A stretch of 64,000 nt of DNA from Plumapathes pennacea (lineage: Eukaryota; Cnidaria; Anthozoa; Antipatharia; Myriopathidae), in contig OZ038462.1 in the NCBI GenBank assembly GCA_964036295.1, positions 16,366,264 through 16,430,263 on the forward strand, written 5' to 3'. Position numbers and translations under genes: made by a program. Under the pieces are notes generated by a model. The model saw nothing but the letters and a program-made list of their open reading frames with translations. It was not told the origin of the DNA and ran no database searches. Of the stretch, positions 21,687 through 35,000 are shown piece after piece (the first letter of the stretch is position 1; each line of letters starts with the position of its first letter).

Positions 21687-21948
21687 TACACGCATCAAGA
21701 GTTCTGGCTTTTGGTTGGATCACACTGTATTCTGGGTAGGTTTAGCTCGGAAAAGTGAGCACCAGCTCTACAATATCTGCCATTTTGCACTTCACGCTGA
21801 GCTCAGTCAACTTCTATCCGTTCTAAAACGTACACATTTACCAAGCTCCAAGCTTGAAATGGCAGTAAAGTTGGTGCTCACTTTTTGAGCCAAACCTACC
21901 CAGAACACAGTGCGATCCAATCAAAAGTCAAAACTCTTGATGCGTGTA
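21687..21948. repeat. long imperfect hairpin near Helentron 3' end
   Basis: An 85-bp arm (21687-21771) pairs with 21865-21948 at roughly 85-90% identity by eye, with a 93-bp loop. It lies about 20 bp before the terminal sequence. It could be an older MITE or a structural part of the terminus. Confidence 0.75.
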
Positions 21949-21970
21949 TTCACTCGAACGCCACGAGCTC

Positions 21971-21989
21971 ACTGGCCATTCCAGTCTTG
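21971..21989 (+). other. 3'-terminal hairpin and CTTG of Helentron
   Basis: ACTGG-CCATT-CCAGT then CTTG, directly before satellite tttatattaagc. The relative at 10054 ends with a 6-bp stem and CTAG, and that at 29256 with ACTGGCC...GGCCTGT and CTTG. A hairpin plus CTRR-like tail is the Helitron 3' signature. Confidence 0.8.
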
Positions 21990-24900
21990 TTTATATTAAG
22001 CATCACCAAGCTGTGGTGTGGTGCTTGTTTACTGTGTAAATAGTAATAACTTAAATACTAGCTACTCCTTGTTAGTATAAGCACAGTTGATCGGGGTTTC
22101 ACTAACATTTTAAGGGTTAACCATGGCTAACGATTTATGAAACAAAATATGTTTGAAGCAGGGACTGTGTAACTGCGTGCCTCGCTTTGGAAGCGTCAAC
22201 ACGAAATACTGTGGCATTTGTTTGCTGTACGGACAGTAATATTTTAAACACCATCCACTCTGTTTTAACTTAAGCACAGTGAACCATGGTTCTACTAAAA
22301 TTTTAAAGTTTATCCATGGTTACCCATCTTTTAAACTTAAGAAAAAAGTGAAAAAAAAAATTGTCTAACTAGATGTTTGCAATAAAAGGCGTCACCAAGT
22401 CGTGATGTGGCGCTTGTTTCCTTTGGGCTTAGTAATATCTTAAATTCCAGCAACTCTTTGTTAATATAAGCACAGTGAACCTTGGATTTACTAACATTTT
22501 AAGGGTTACCCATTGTTACCCATCTTTGAAACTTAAGAAAATCAACAAAAGTTGTGTAACTAGATTATTTCTATATAAGGCATCACCAAGCTGTGATGTG
22601 GCCCTTGTCTACTGTGGGAATTGTAATATTTTCCTTACCAGCCACTCTTTCTTTATAAAAGCACAGTTAAGCGTGGATTGAGTAACATTTTAAAGGTTAG
22701 CTATACTTTACTCATCTATTAACCGAACTATATTTTAAACACAAGTTATGTAACTTCATACCTCTAAATAAAAAGCGTCGCAATAAATGAGCCTTGCGTT
22801 TATGTACTGTGCGGATGGTTATGTTCTATCTAAAAACACTCTGTGTAAATATAACCACTGTTAACCGTGGTTTCAGTAACATTTTAAGGATTACCCATGG
22901 TTAACCATCTATTGAACAAAGTATGTTTTAAACAGAGATTGCGCAACTTTATGCTTCGTTTATGAAGCGTCACCATGACATACTGTGGCTTTCTTTCACT
23001 GTGCGGATAGTGATATTTTATTCACCACCCACTCTGTGTTAATATAAACACAATAAACCTTGGATTTACTAACATTTTAAGGGTTAACAATTCTTACCCA
23101 TCTTTGAAACTTAAACACATAAGTAAAATTGTGTAACTAAATTTTTTTTATATTAAGCATCACCAAGCTGTGATGTGGTGCTTGTTTACTGTGTAAATAG
23201 TAATAACTTAAATACCAGCTACTCCTTGTTAGTATAAGCACAGTTGATCGGGGTTTCACTAACATTTTAAGGGTTACCCATGGTTAACGATTTATTAAAG
23301 AAAACATGTTTGAAGCAGGGACTCTGTAACTGCGTGCCTCGTTTTTGAAGGGTCAACACGAAATACTGTGGCATTTCTTTGCTGTACGGACAGTAATGTT
23401 TTAATCACCATCCACTCTGTGTTAATATAAGCACAGTGAACTACGGTTCTACTAACACTTTAAAGGTTTTCCATGGTTACCCATCTTTTAAACTTAAGAA
23501 AAAAGTGAAAAAAAAAATTGTCTAACTAGATGTTTGCAATAAAAGGCGTCACCAAGTCGTGATGTGGCGCTTGTTTCCTTTGGGCTTAGTCATATCTTAA
23601 ATCCAGCAACTCTTTGTTAATATAAACACAGTAAACCTTGGATTTACTAACATTTTAAGGGTTAACAATTCTTACCCATCTTTGAAACTTAAACACATAA
23701 GTAAAATTGTGTAACTAGATTTTTTTTATATTAAGCATCACCAGTTGTGATGTGGTGCTTGTTTACTGTGTAAATAGTAATAACTTAAATACCAGCTACT
23801 CCTTGTTAGTATAAGCACAGTTGATCGGGGTTTCACTAACATTTTAAGGGTTAACCATGGCTAACGATTTATGAAACAAAATATGTTTGAAGCAGGGACT
23901 GTGTAACTGCGTGCCTCGCTTTAGAAGCGTCAACACGAAATACTGTGGCATTTGTTTGCTGTACGGACAGTAATATTTTAAACACCATCCACTCTGTTTT
24001 AACTTAAGCACAGTGAACCACGGTTCTACTAACATTTTAAGGTTTATCCATGGTTACCCATCTTTTAAACTTAAGAAAAAAGTGAAAAAAAAAATTGTCT
24101 AACTAGATGTTTGCAATAAAAGGCGTCACCAAGTCGTGATGTGGCGCTTGTTTCCTTTGGGCTTACTAATATCTTAAATTCCAGCAACTCTTTGTTAATA
24201 TAAGCACAGTGAACCTTCCATTTACTAACATTTTAAGGGTTAACAATTCTTACCCATCTTTGAAACTTAAACACATAAGTAAAATTGTGTAGCTAGATTT
24301 TTTCTATATTAAGCATCACTAGCTGTGATGTGTTGCTTGTTTACTGTGTAAATAGTAATAACTTAAATACCAGCTACTCCTTGTTAGTATAAGCACAGTT
24401 GATCGGGGTTTCACTAACATTTTAAGGGTTACCCATAGCTAACGATTTATTAAACAAAATATGTTTGAAGCAGGGACTGTGTAACTGCGTGCCTCGCTTT
24501 TGAAGCGTCAACACGACATACTGTGGCATTTGTTTGCTGTACGGACAGTAATATTTTAAACACCATCCACTCTGTTTTAACTTAAGCACAGTGAACAATG
24601 GTTCTACTAACATTTTAAGGTTTATCCATGGTTACCCATCTTTTAAACTTAAGAAAAAAGTGAAAAAAAAAATTGTCTAAGTAGATGGTTGCAATAAAAG
24701 GCGTCACCAAGTCGTGATGTGGCGCTTGTTTCCTTTGGGCTTAGTAATATCTTAAATTCCAGCAACTCTTTGTTCATATAAGCACAGTGAACCTTGGATT
24801 TACTAACATTTTAAGGGTTACCCATTGTTACCCATCTTTGAAACTTAAGAAAAACAACAAAAGTTGTGTAACTAGATTATTTCTATATAAGGCATCACCA

Positions 24901-27900
24901 AGCTGTGATGTGGCCCTTGTCTACTGTGGGAATTGTAATATTTTCCTTACCAGCCACTCTTTTCTTTATAAAAGCACAGTTAAGCGTGGATTGAGTAACA
25001 TTTTAAAGGTTAGCTATACTTTACTCATCTATTAACGGAACTATATTTTAAACACAAGTTATGTAACTTCATACTTCTAAATAAAAAGCGTCGCAATAAC
25101 AAAGCCTTACGTTTATGTACTGTGCGGATGGTTATGTTCTATCTAAAAACACTCTGTGTAAATATAACCACTGTTAACCGTGGTTTCAGTAACATTTTAA
25201 GGATTACCCATGGTTAACCATCTATTGAACGAAGTATGTTTTAAACAGAGATTGCGCAACTTTATGCTTCGTTTATGAAGCGTCACCACGACATACTGTG
25301 GCTTTCTTTCACTGTCCGGATAGTGATATTTTAATCACCACCAACTCTATGTTAATAAAAACACAGTAAACCTTGGATTTACTAACATTTTAAGGTTTAA
25401 CAATTGTTACCCATCTTTGAAACTTAAAAGCAAGAAAAATTGTGTAACTAGATTTTTTCTGTATTAAGCATCACGAAGCTGTGATGTGGCCCTTCTCTAC
25501 TGTGGGAATTGTAATATTTTCCTTACCAGCCACTCTTTCTTTATAAAAGCACAGTTAAGCGTGGATTGAGTAACATTTTAAAGGTTAGCTATACTTTACT
25601 CATCTATTAACCGAACTATATTTTAAACACAAGTTATGTAACTTCATACTTCTAAATAAAAAGCGTCGCAATAACTGAGCCTTGCGTTTATGTACTGTGC
25701 GGATGGTTATGTTCTATCTAAAAACACTATGTGTAAATATAACCATTGTTAACTGTGGTTTCAGTAACATTTTAAGGATTACCCATGGTTAACCATCTAT
25801 TGAACAAAATATGTTTTAAACAGAGATTGCGCAACTTTATGCTTCGTTTATGAAGCGTCACCACGACATACTGTGGCTTTCTTTCACTGTCCGGATAGTG
25901 ATATTTTAATCACCACCAACTCTATGTTAATAAAAACACAGTAAACCTTGGATTTACTAGCATTTTAAGGTTTAACAATTGTTACCCATCTTTGAAACTT
26001 AAAAGCAAGAAAAATTGTGTAACTAGATTTTTTCTGTATTAAGCATCACAAAGCTGTGATGTGGCCCTTCTCTACTGTGAGAATTGTAATATTTTCCTTA
26101 CCAGCCACTCTTTCTTTATAAAAGCACAGTTAAGCGTGGATTGAGTAACATTTTAAAGGTTAGCTATACTTTACTCATCTATTAACCGAACTATATTTTA
26201 AACACAAGTTATGTAACTTCATACTTCTAAATAAAAAGCGTCGCAATAACTGAGCCTTGCGTTTATGTACTGTGCGGATGGTTATGTTCTATCTAAAAAA
26301 CACTATGTGTAAATATAACCATTGTTAACCGTGGTTTCAGTAACATTTTAAGGATTACCCATGGTTAACCATCTATTGAACAAAGTATGTTTTAAACAGA
26401 GATTGCGCAACTTTATGCTTCGTTTATGAAGCGTCACCATGACATACTGTGGCTTTTGTTCACTGTGCGGATAGTGATATTTTATTCACCACCCACTCTA
26501 TGTTAACATAAACACAGTAAACCTTGGATTTACTAACATTTTAAGGGTTAACAATTCTTACCCATCTTTGAAACTTAAACACATAAGAAAAATTGTGTAA
26601 CTAGATTTTTTTTATATTAAGCATCACCAAGCTGTGATGTGGTGCTTGTTTACTGTGTAAATAGTAATATCTTAAATACCAGCTACTCCTTCTTAGTATA
26701 AGCACAGTTGATCGGGGTTTTAGTAACATTTTAAGGGTTACCCATGGTTAACGATTTATTAAACAAAACATGTTTGAAGCAGGGACTGTGTAACTGCGTG
26801 CCTCGTTTTTGAAGCGTCAACACGAAATACTGTGGCATTTGTTTGCTGTACGGACAATAATGTTTTAATCACCATCCACTCTGTGTTAACATAAGCAAAG
26901 TGAAACATGGTTCTACTAACACTTTAAGGGTTATCCATGGTTACCCATCTTTTAAACTTAAGAAAAAAGTGAAAAAAAATATTGTCTAACTAGATGTTTG
27001 CAATAAAAGGCGTCACCAAGTCCTCATGTGGCGCTTGTTTCCTTTGGGCTTAGTAATATTTAAACTCCAGCAGCTCTTTGTTAATATAAACACAGTGAAC
27101 CTTGGATTTACTAACATTTTAAGGGTTACCCATTGTTACCCATCTTTGAAACTTAAGAAAAACAACAAAAGTTGTGTAACTAGATTATTTCTATATAAGG
27201 CATCACCAAGCTGTGATGTGGCCCTTGTCTACTGTGGGAATTGTAATATTTTCCTTACCAGCCACTCTTTCTTTATAAAAGCACAGTTAAGCGTGGATTG
27301 AGTAACATTTTACATGTTAGCTATAGTTTACTCATCTATTAACGGAACTATATTTTAAACACAAGTTATGTAACTTCATACTTCTAAATGAAAAGCGTCG
27401 CAATAACAGAGCCTTGCGTTTATGTACTGTGCGGATGGTTATGTTCTATCTAAAAACACTCTGTGTAAATATAACCACTGTTAACCGTGGTTTCAGTAAC
27501 ATTTTAAGGATTACCCATGGTTAACCATCTATTGAACGAAGTATATTTTAAACAGAGATTGCGCAACTTTATGCTTCGTTTATGAAGCGTCACCACGACA
27601 TACTGTGGCTTTCTTTCACTGTCCGGATAGTGATATTTTAATCACCACCCACTCTATGTTAATATAAACACAGTAAACCTTGAATTTACTAACATTTTAA
27701 AGGTTAACCATTGTTACCCATCTTTGAAACTTAAAAGCAAGAAAAATTGTGTAACTAGATTTTTTCTATACTAAGCATCACCACGCTGTGATGTGGTGCT
27801 TGTTTACTGTGTAAATAGTAATAACTTAAATACCAGCTACTCCTTGTTAGTATAAGCACAGTTGATCGGGGTTTCACTAACATTTTAAGGGTTACCCATG

Positions 27901-29255
27901 GCTAAGGATTTATTTTAAAAAATGTGTTTGAAGCAAGGACTGTGTAACTGCGTGCCTCGCTTTTGAAGCGTCAACACGAAATACTGTGGCATTTGTTTGC
28001 TGTACGGATAGTAATGTTTTAAACACCATCCACTCTGTGTTAACTTAAGCACAGTGAACAATGGTTCTACTAACATTTTAAGGTTTATCCATGGTTACCC
28101 ATCTTTTAAACTTAAGAAAAAAGTGAAAAAAATATTGTCTAACTAGATGTTTGCAATAAAAGGCGTCACCAAGTCGTGATGTGGCGCTTGTTTCCTTTGG
28201 GCTTAGTAATATCTTAAATTCCAGCAACTCTTTGTTAATATAAGCACAGTGAACCTTGGATTTACTAAAATTTTAAGGCTTACCCATTGTTCCCCATCTT
28301 TGAAACTTAAGAAAATCAACAAAAGTTGTGTAACTAGATTATTTCTATATAAGGCATCACCAAGCTGTGATGTGGCCCTTGTCTACTGTGGGAATTGTAA
28401 TATTTTCCTTACCAGCCACTCTTTTCTTTATAAAAGCACAGTTAAGCGTGGATTGAGTAACATTTTAAAGGTTAGCTATACTTTACTCATCTATTAACGG
28501 AACTATATTTTAAACACAAGTTATGTAACTTCATACTTCTAAATAAAAAGCGTCGCAATAACTGAGCCTTGCGTTTATGTACTGTGCGGATGGTTATGTT
28601 CTATCTAAAAACACTCTGTGTAAATATAACCACTGTTAACCGTGGTTTCAGTAACATTTTAAGGATTACCCATGGTTAACCATCTATTGAACGAAGTATG
28701 TTTTAAACAGAGATTGCGCAACTTTATGCTTCGTTTATGAAGCGTCACCACGACATACTGTGGCTTTCTTTCACTGTCCGGATAGTGATATTTTAATCAC
28801 CACCCACTCTATGTTAATATAAACACAGTAAACCTTGGATTTACTAACATTTTAAGGGTTTACCATTGTTACCCATCTTTGAAACTTAAACGCAAGAAAA
28901 ATTCTATAACTACGGACAGTAATATTTTAAACACTATCCAATCTGTTTTAACTTAGGCACAGTAAACAATGGTTCTACTAACATTTTAAGGTTTATCCAT
29001 GGTTACCCATCTTTGAAACTTAAAAGCAAGAAAAATTCTGTAACTAGATTTTTTCTATATTAAGCATCACCAAGCTGTGATGTGGCCCTTCTCTACTGTG
29101 GGAATTGTAATATTTTCCTTACCAGCCACTCTTTCTTTATAAAAGCAATGTTAAGCGTGGATTGAGTAACATTTTAAAGGTTAGCTATAGTTTACTCATC
29201 TATTAACCGAACTATATTTTAAACACAAGTTATGTAACTTCATACTTCTAAATAA
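21990..29255. repeat. satellite block 2, includes first 6+6+4 super-unit
   Basis: A monomers start near 22772, 25087, 25661, 26237, 27396 and 28547. Spacings of about 574 and 576 bp (three-monomer units) at 25.1-26.2 kb give way to about 1,159, 1,151 and 709 bp, the 6+6+4 pattern found again in block 3. No gene is present. The recurring 63-91-codon frames (e.g. 22475, 24787, 27026, 28249) are satellite by-products. Confidence 0.93.
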
Positions 29256-32006
29256 CAAGACAGGCCCGTGGCCAGTGCGCTTGTGACGTCATTAGTACAA
29301 TGAATAGAGACACGCGGGGTCCCGGGAGAGGAACTTTTGTCGTGCGTTTATATGCAAAAGATATTATAGCCGAGTCAGTTTTTGCACATGACGGATCCTA
29401 GAGCTTCCTTTATTTTTCTTGCCCTCTTTTCTTCTAATTTCGGTCAAACAGATATTCACGAAAAAGTGTATTATAATAATTGAGAGAAAACAATTATCGA
29501 AGGCCCCGTAGGAATATTCTTCGTTTGCAACAACCCAGTTTTCATTGCTTTCCGATGCACGTGACAGTACTTGTGTGACGCTTGCTATACAACCTGGCAA
29601 CCTTTCAAGCTGACATGTTTTGTGGAGGAACTGTGTTGTCATTTTGTAATGGGATTGACTGGGGAATACCCGACATCTTAAGTAGCTGTAAGACAGCGTA
29701 ATAGCCTTATCTCATCTTCCCAGCGTGTGCATCATGTTCATAAGTAGCTGTAATTGAAAGCTTTCAGACTTATCTCTGTAGCACATTAAAACATGACACT
29801 TCCCATGATGAAATTACTTCGTATGAAAAAGCCATCTCAGACGTTACTCATCCTACATGTACAAGTCTGATCACTAATATGTTCAAGACTGCTATGCATT
29901 AAGCTTTAACGCAAAATTCTGGGTCGATACGAAATTAATCTCTATCGGAAGCTGCAGACGTTTGAATACCGTGACAACAAAGGCGTGCATCACGGGCTTG
30001 TGGAGCGAACATTACGGCTCGGATAGTCGGATATCAACCTTGAGCTTTTGAAGACTTCGAGGTATTCAGTGACAAATATTCTCGATGTAATCGCTGCCGG
30101 TCTTTCCTGCTTTTGTTAAAGCGGAAAGTGAGTGAAAGCTAAGTAGCTGATGATTCGGGATTCCCCGTTCTATGATATTATGCTCGTGACATTTCATTGA
30201 CAGATCTTGTATCTTAATCTCGCGTGATATTTGCCTCAAACCTATTAGTAATTCAATATCCTCAGACAATAAACAAAGAACCTTTATTATATACATACTG
30301 AGACATACTCACGAAAAAGTTACTGCACGCAAAACGAAGTTAAACGCCGACTGTTCGTATGCGCCGCGCGTTACATAAAGCCGCAGAGTTTCCGACAAAG
30401 GGAGACGCTCTGCCCGCAGGGAAAAGTTCAAGTTCTATCAAGTTTCGACACGTCTTCTACTACTTATTCGATGTTCTTTCACACAAATATTGCCCAGAAC
30501 ACAGATACATTGGTTGAAGCGGTATCTATAATCGAGCATTTGCAAAACACAACCCTTCGTACTTTACGGGGGTCCCGCTGGTAACACATCAAGCATTTGT
30601 GTACGGCTATTTTCAAGTCTTCCGACGTTTAAAAACAATGCAAGCCAAAATCGCTCTTAAAGTATGGCTTCCGTGCATCCAGAAAGCCAACCGATGATCG
30701 TTTTGTTTGGATCAACAACTGAAGGACCGGAATTTTTTTCTATATCCCTTGACAGAGAAAACCCATTGTACTTGGTTCTGTGATTTTGATCTCTGAGTAC
30801 GTCTGATCTTGCAATGCCTGTTTTTTTTTAACACATTTTAAAATACAAACGTATCTTAGCACCTCGGTTACTTTTGGCAATCTTCTTTTTGAGCTTCTAG
30901 CTTTCTCGCAGCGATGGTTTATTGATCCTAATTTTCTCTTTCCATTTCCATCTGTGGCTTTTTATTGTTTACATGTTGTTTACATGCACGTTCTCGGAAC
31001 GCATTAGCATTGTGAAGTACGTAAGCTCGGGTATAATCATGAACTTTTGACGACTTTGGGACATTCTTTGAAATGTATTCTTGTATTAGTCGCCTGCTTT
31101 TTCTACTCTTGTTCAAAATGCGTGAAAGGTTATTCAAGGGTACGTGGCTTGGCTCACGACTTCGTCTTGCAGGACTTCGGTTTTCTTTCACATAAACATT
31201 TGTGGGAATACGATAAAACTGAGCGAAGCGAGATCTACCAACGGTCACTTTTTCCTCAGCCATTTCCCAATTTTCAAATAATAACGCCATCTGTTCAACT
31301 GATTGTTTGACCTTCATGGCACCGAGCCAAAATGTCGCAACAACAACATAAATGCACATAAATGCACAGCAGAGTGAAATTTTGATCCCAAACAAAAGCC
31401 AGATTTTCTGACGCTTTACTTGTATCAACAAGAATAATACAAAGTAAAAGAATACAAAGTACCTTCAAGTTCACCCTCATACTAAACAGTTCCATATAAT
31501 CCGCTATCAAGCGCTTGTCAAGAATCGCCGTCTTTACACAGGTTCTCGTCTTTGTATGTCGAGCGGCTTCGTTCACCTTGTTCCTTCAAGTTCTCAAGGT
31601 TCTGGATGTCAAATTCTTCGTACATTTCTGTACAGTTGTGCATAGTTATGCAGTTCATTGATAAGTTCATTGCATTTGCTTTCATGGCTTTCAATATGGC
31701 TTTTGAGGCTGAACGGACCGACCCAAGCCAAAACCGCTCAATGAAATTTAGTATGGGTCTACCGCAGCCGGCGTATGCGTTTGTAAGTAAGATGAGCGGT
31801 CAATAAAATAATCCACAGAGCCAACTAAGGCAAGCAACTTGCTGTCTTCAAAATGGCGAAACTGCTCGCCCGCCAAGTCACTTGATCACAACGTCATCAC
31901 AAATCACATGATAATATGAACCAATCACCGCATGCAGATCTCTAACCCAGAAAAATAAAAAAAATAAAAAAAATCGTTACATTTTAAAGCTTGTGACGTC
32001 ACAAGC
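29256..32006 (-). mobile_element. non-autonomous Helentron derivative, 2.75 kb
   Basis: The left end is CAAG (CTTG on the minus strand) with a GGCC-rich hairpin; the right end is the perfect palindrome GCTTGTGACGTCACAAGC (31989-32006). Removing it with one AA rebuilds an intact F/A satellite junction with five A's. The right 1.3 kb is the leader region of the autonomous element, ending just past the 2A site; everything downstream (protease, Rep, helicase) is replaced by about 1.4 kb of unassigned sequence (29260-30690). Part of that, near 30590-30660, resembles the interior of the relative at 10054. Short frames at 29364-29642 and 30066-30296 are not supported as genes. Confidence 0.83.
30690..31860 (-). 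pseudogene. decayed Helentron leader with mutated 2A site
   Basis: Minus-strand frames 31576-31295 and 31431-30928 match the leader of the autonomous element: signal-like hydrophobic segment, second hydrophobic segment, RSRF-Q-FYRIP, and the Arg/Lys-rich part with KVHDYTRAYVLHNANAFRERA. The frames overlap but differ, so at least one frameshift is present, and the start region near 31845 lacks about 20 bp found in the copy at 1-843. At 30723-30746 the 2A site reads DIEKNSGP, with one proline codon changed (CCC to TCC). Confidence 0.8.
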
Positions 32007-35000
32007 AAAAAGCGTCGCAAAAAATGAGCCTTACGTTTATGTACTGTGCGGATGGTTATGTTCTATCTAAAAACACTCTGTGTAAATATAACCACTGTTA
32101 ACCGTGGTTTCAGTAACATTTTAAGGATTACCCATGGTTAACCATCTATTGAACAAAGTATGTTTTAAACAGAGATTGCGCAACTTTATGCTTCGTTTAT
32201 GAAGCGTCACCATGACATACTGTGGCTTTTGTTCAATGTGCGGATAGTGATATTTTAATCACCACCCACTCTATGTTAATATAAACACAGTAAACCTTGG
32301 ATTTACTAACATTTTAAGGTTTAACAATTGTTACCCATCTTTGAAACTTAAACACATAAGTAAAATTGTGTAACTAGATTTTTTTTATATTAAGCATCAC
32401 CAAGCTGTGATGTGGTGCTTGTTTACTGTGTAAATAGTAATAACTTAAATACCAGCTACTCCTTGTTAGTATAAGCACAGTTGATCGGGGTTTCAGTATC
32501 ATTTTAAGGGTTACCCATGGCTAACGATTTATTAAACAAAATATCTTTGAAGCAGGGACTGTGTAACTGCGTGCCTCGCTTTTGAAGCGTCAACACGAAA
32601 TACTGTGGCATTTGTTTGCTGTACGGACAGTAATATTTTAAACACCATCCACTCTGTTTTAACTTAAGAACAGTGAACAATGGTTCTACTAACACTTTAA
32701 GGTTTATCCATGGTTACCAATCTTTTAAACTTAAGAAAAAAGTGAAAAAAAATATTGTCTAACTAGATGTTTGCAATAAATGGCGTAACCAAGTCCTCAT
32801 GTGGCGCTTGTTTCCTTTGGGCATAGTAATATCTTAAACTCCAGCAACTCTTTGTTAATGTAAACACAGTGAACCTTGGATTTACTAACATTTTAAGGGT
32901 TACCCATTGTTACCCATCTTTGAAACTTAAACACATAAGAAAAAATGTGTAACTAGATTTTTTCTATATTAAGCATCACCAAGCTGTGATGTGGCCCTTC
33001 TCTACTGTGGGAATTGTAATATTTTCCTTACCAGCCACTCTTTCTTTATAAAAGCACAGTTAAGCGTGGATTGAGTAACATTTTAGAGGTTAGCTATAGT
33101 TTACTCATCTATTAACCGAACTAAATTTTAAACACAAGTTATGTAACTTCATACTTCTAAATAAAAAGCGTCGCAATAACTGAGCCTTGCGTTTATGTAC
33201 TGTGCGGATGGTTATGTTCTATCTAAAAACACTCTGTGTAAATATAACCACTGTTAACCGTGGTTTCAGTGACATTTTAAGGATTACCCATGGTTAACCA
33301 TCTATTGAACAAAGTATGTTTTAAACAGAGATTGCGCAACTTTATGCTTCGTTTATGAAGCGTCACCACGACATACTGTGGCTTTTGTTCACTGTGCGGA
33401 TAGTGATATTTTAATCACCACCCACTCTATGTTAATATAAACACAGTAAACCTTGGATTTACTAACATTTTAAGGGTGAACAATTGTTACCCATCTTTGA
33501 AACTTAAACACATAAGAAAAATTGTGCAACTAGATTTTTTTTATATTAAGCATCACCAAGCTGTGATGTGGTGCTTGTTTAATGTGTAAATAGTAATAAC
33601 TTAAATACCAGCTACTCCTTGTTAGTATGAGCACAGTTGATCGGGGTTTCAGTAACATTTTAAGGGTTACCCATAGTTAACGATTTATTAAAGAAAACAT
33701 GTTTGAAGCAGGGACTGTGTAACTGCGTGCCTCGTTTTTGAAGCGTCAACACGAAATACTGTGGCATTTGTTTGCTGTAAAAACAGCAATGTTTTAATCA
33801 CCATCCACTCTGTGTTAACATAAGCACAGTGAACCACGGTTCTACTAACACTTTAAGGGCTATTCATGGTTACCCATCTTTTAAACTTAAGAAAAAAGTG
33901 AAAAAAAATTTGTCTAACTAGATGTTTCCAATAAAAGGCGTCAACAAATCGTGATGTGGCGCTTGTTTCCTTTGGGCTTACTGATATCTTAAATTCCAGC
34001 AACTCTTTGTTAATATAAGCACAGTGAACCTTGCATTTACTAACATTTTAAAGGTTACCCTTTGTTACCCATCTTTGAAACTTAAGAAAATCAACAAAAG
34101 TTGTGTAACTAGATTATTTCTATATAAGGCATCACCAAGCTGTGATGTGGCCCTTGTCTACTGTGGGAATTGTAATATTATACTTACCAGCCACTCTTTC
34201 TTTATAAAAGCACAGTTAAGCGTGGATTGAGTAACATTTTAAAGGTTAGCTATAGTTTACTCATCTATTAACGGAACTATATTTTAAACACAAGTTATGT
34301 AACTTCATACTTCTAAATAAAAAGCGTCGCAATAACTGAGCCTTGCGTTTATGTAATGTGCAGATGGTTATGTTCTATCTAAAAACACTCTGTGTAAATA
34401 TAACCACTGTTAACCTTGGTTTCAGTAACATTTTAAGGATTACCCATGGTTAACCATCTATTGAACGAAGTATGTTTTAAACAGAGATTGCGCAACTTTA
34501 TGCTTCGTTTATGAAGCGTCACCACGACATACTGTGGCTTTCTTTCACTGTCCGGATAGTGATATTTTAATCACCACCCACTCTATGTTAATATAAACAC
34601 AGTAAACCTTGGATTTACTAACATTTTAAGGGTTAACCATTCTTACCCATCTTTGAAACTTAAGCGCAAGAAAAATTCTGTAACTAGGGACAGTAATATT
34701 TTAAACACCATCCACTCTGTTTTAACTTAGGCACAGTGAACAATGGTTCTACTAACATTTTAAGGTTTATCCATGGTTACCCATCTTTGAAACTTAAAAG
34801 CAGGAAAAATTCTATAACTAGATTTTTTCTATATTAAGCATCACAAAGCTGTAATGTGGCCCTTCTCTACTGTGGGAATTGTAATATTTTCCTTACCAGC
34901 CACTCTTTCTTTATAAAAGCACAGTTAAGCATGGATTGAGTAACGTTTTAAAGGTTAGCTATAGTTTACTCATCTATTAACCGAACTATATTTTAAACAC

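Larger units (their letters stand above)
2376..21989 (+). mobile_element. autonomous Helentron-type Helitron, with nested insertions
   Basis: Boundaries come from the satellite: the left side breaks in a T tract after actagattttt and the right side resumes as tttatattaagc, which together rebuild an uninterrupted B/C monomer junction. The 5' end is a hairpin (2376-2397, GCTCGT...ACGAGC) and the 3' end is a small hairpin followed by CTTG (21971-21989). Coding order is leader, 2A motif, two protease-like domains, repeat-rich linker, cysteine-rich (DUF6570-like) region, HUH Rep, Pif1 helicase, AP-type endonuclease. Protease plus a C-terminal endonuclease and T/T insertion are Helentron characters. 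Without the LTR element (5.6 kb) and the small relative (1.74 kb) it is about 12.3 kb. Two in-frame stops make it probably inactive. The true 5' end may include two more T's (2374). Confidence 0.85.

Noticed and set aside
23844-24035. A recurring 63-codon minus-strand frame (MLVEP...) in C/D monomers
   Set aside because: Same reason: passive conservation inside tandem repeats.
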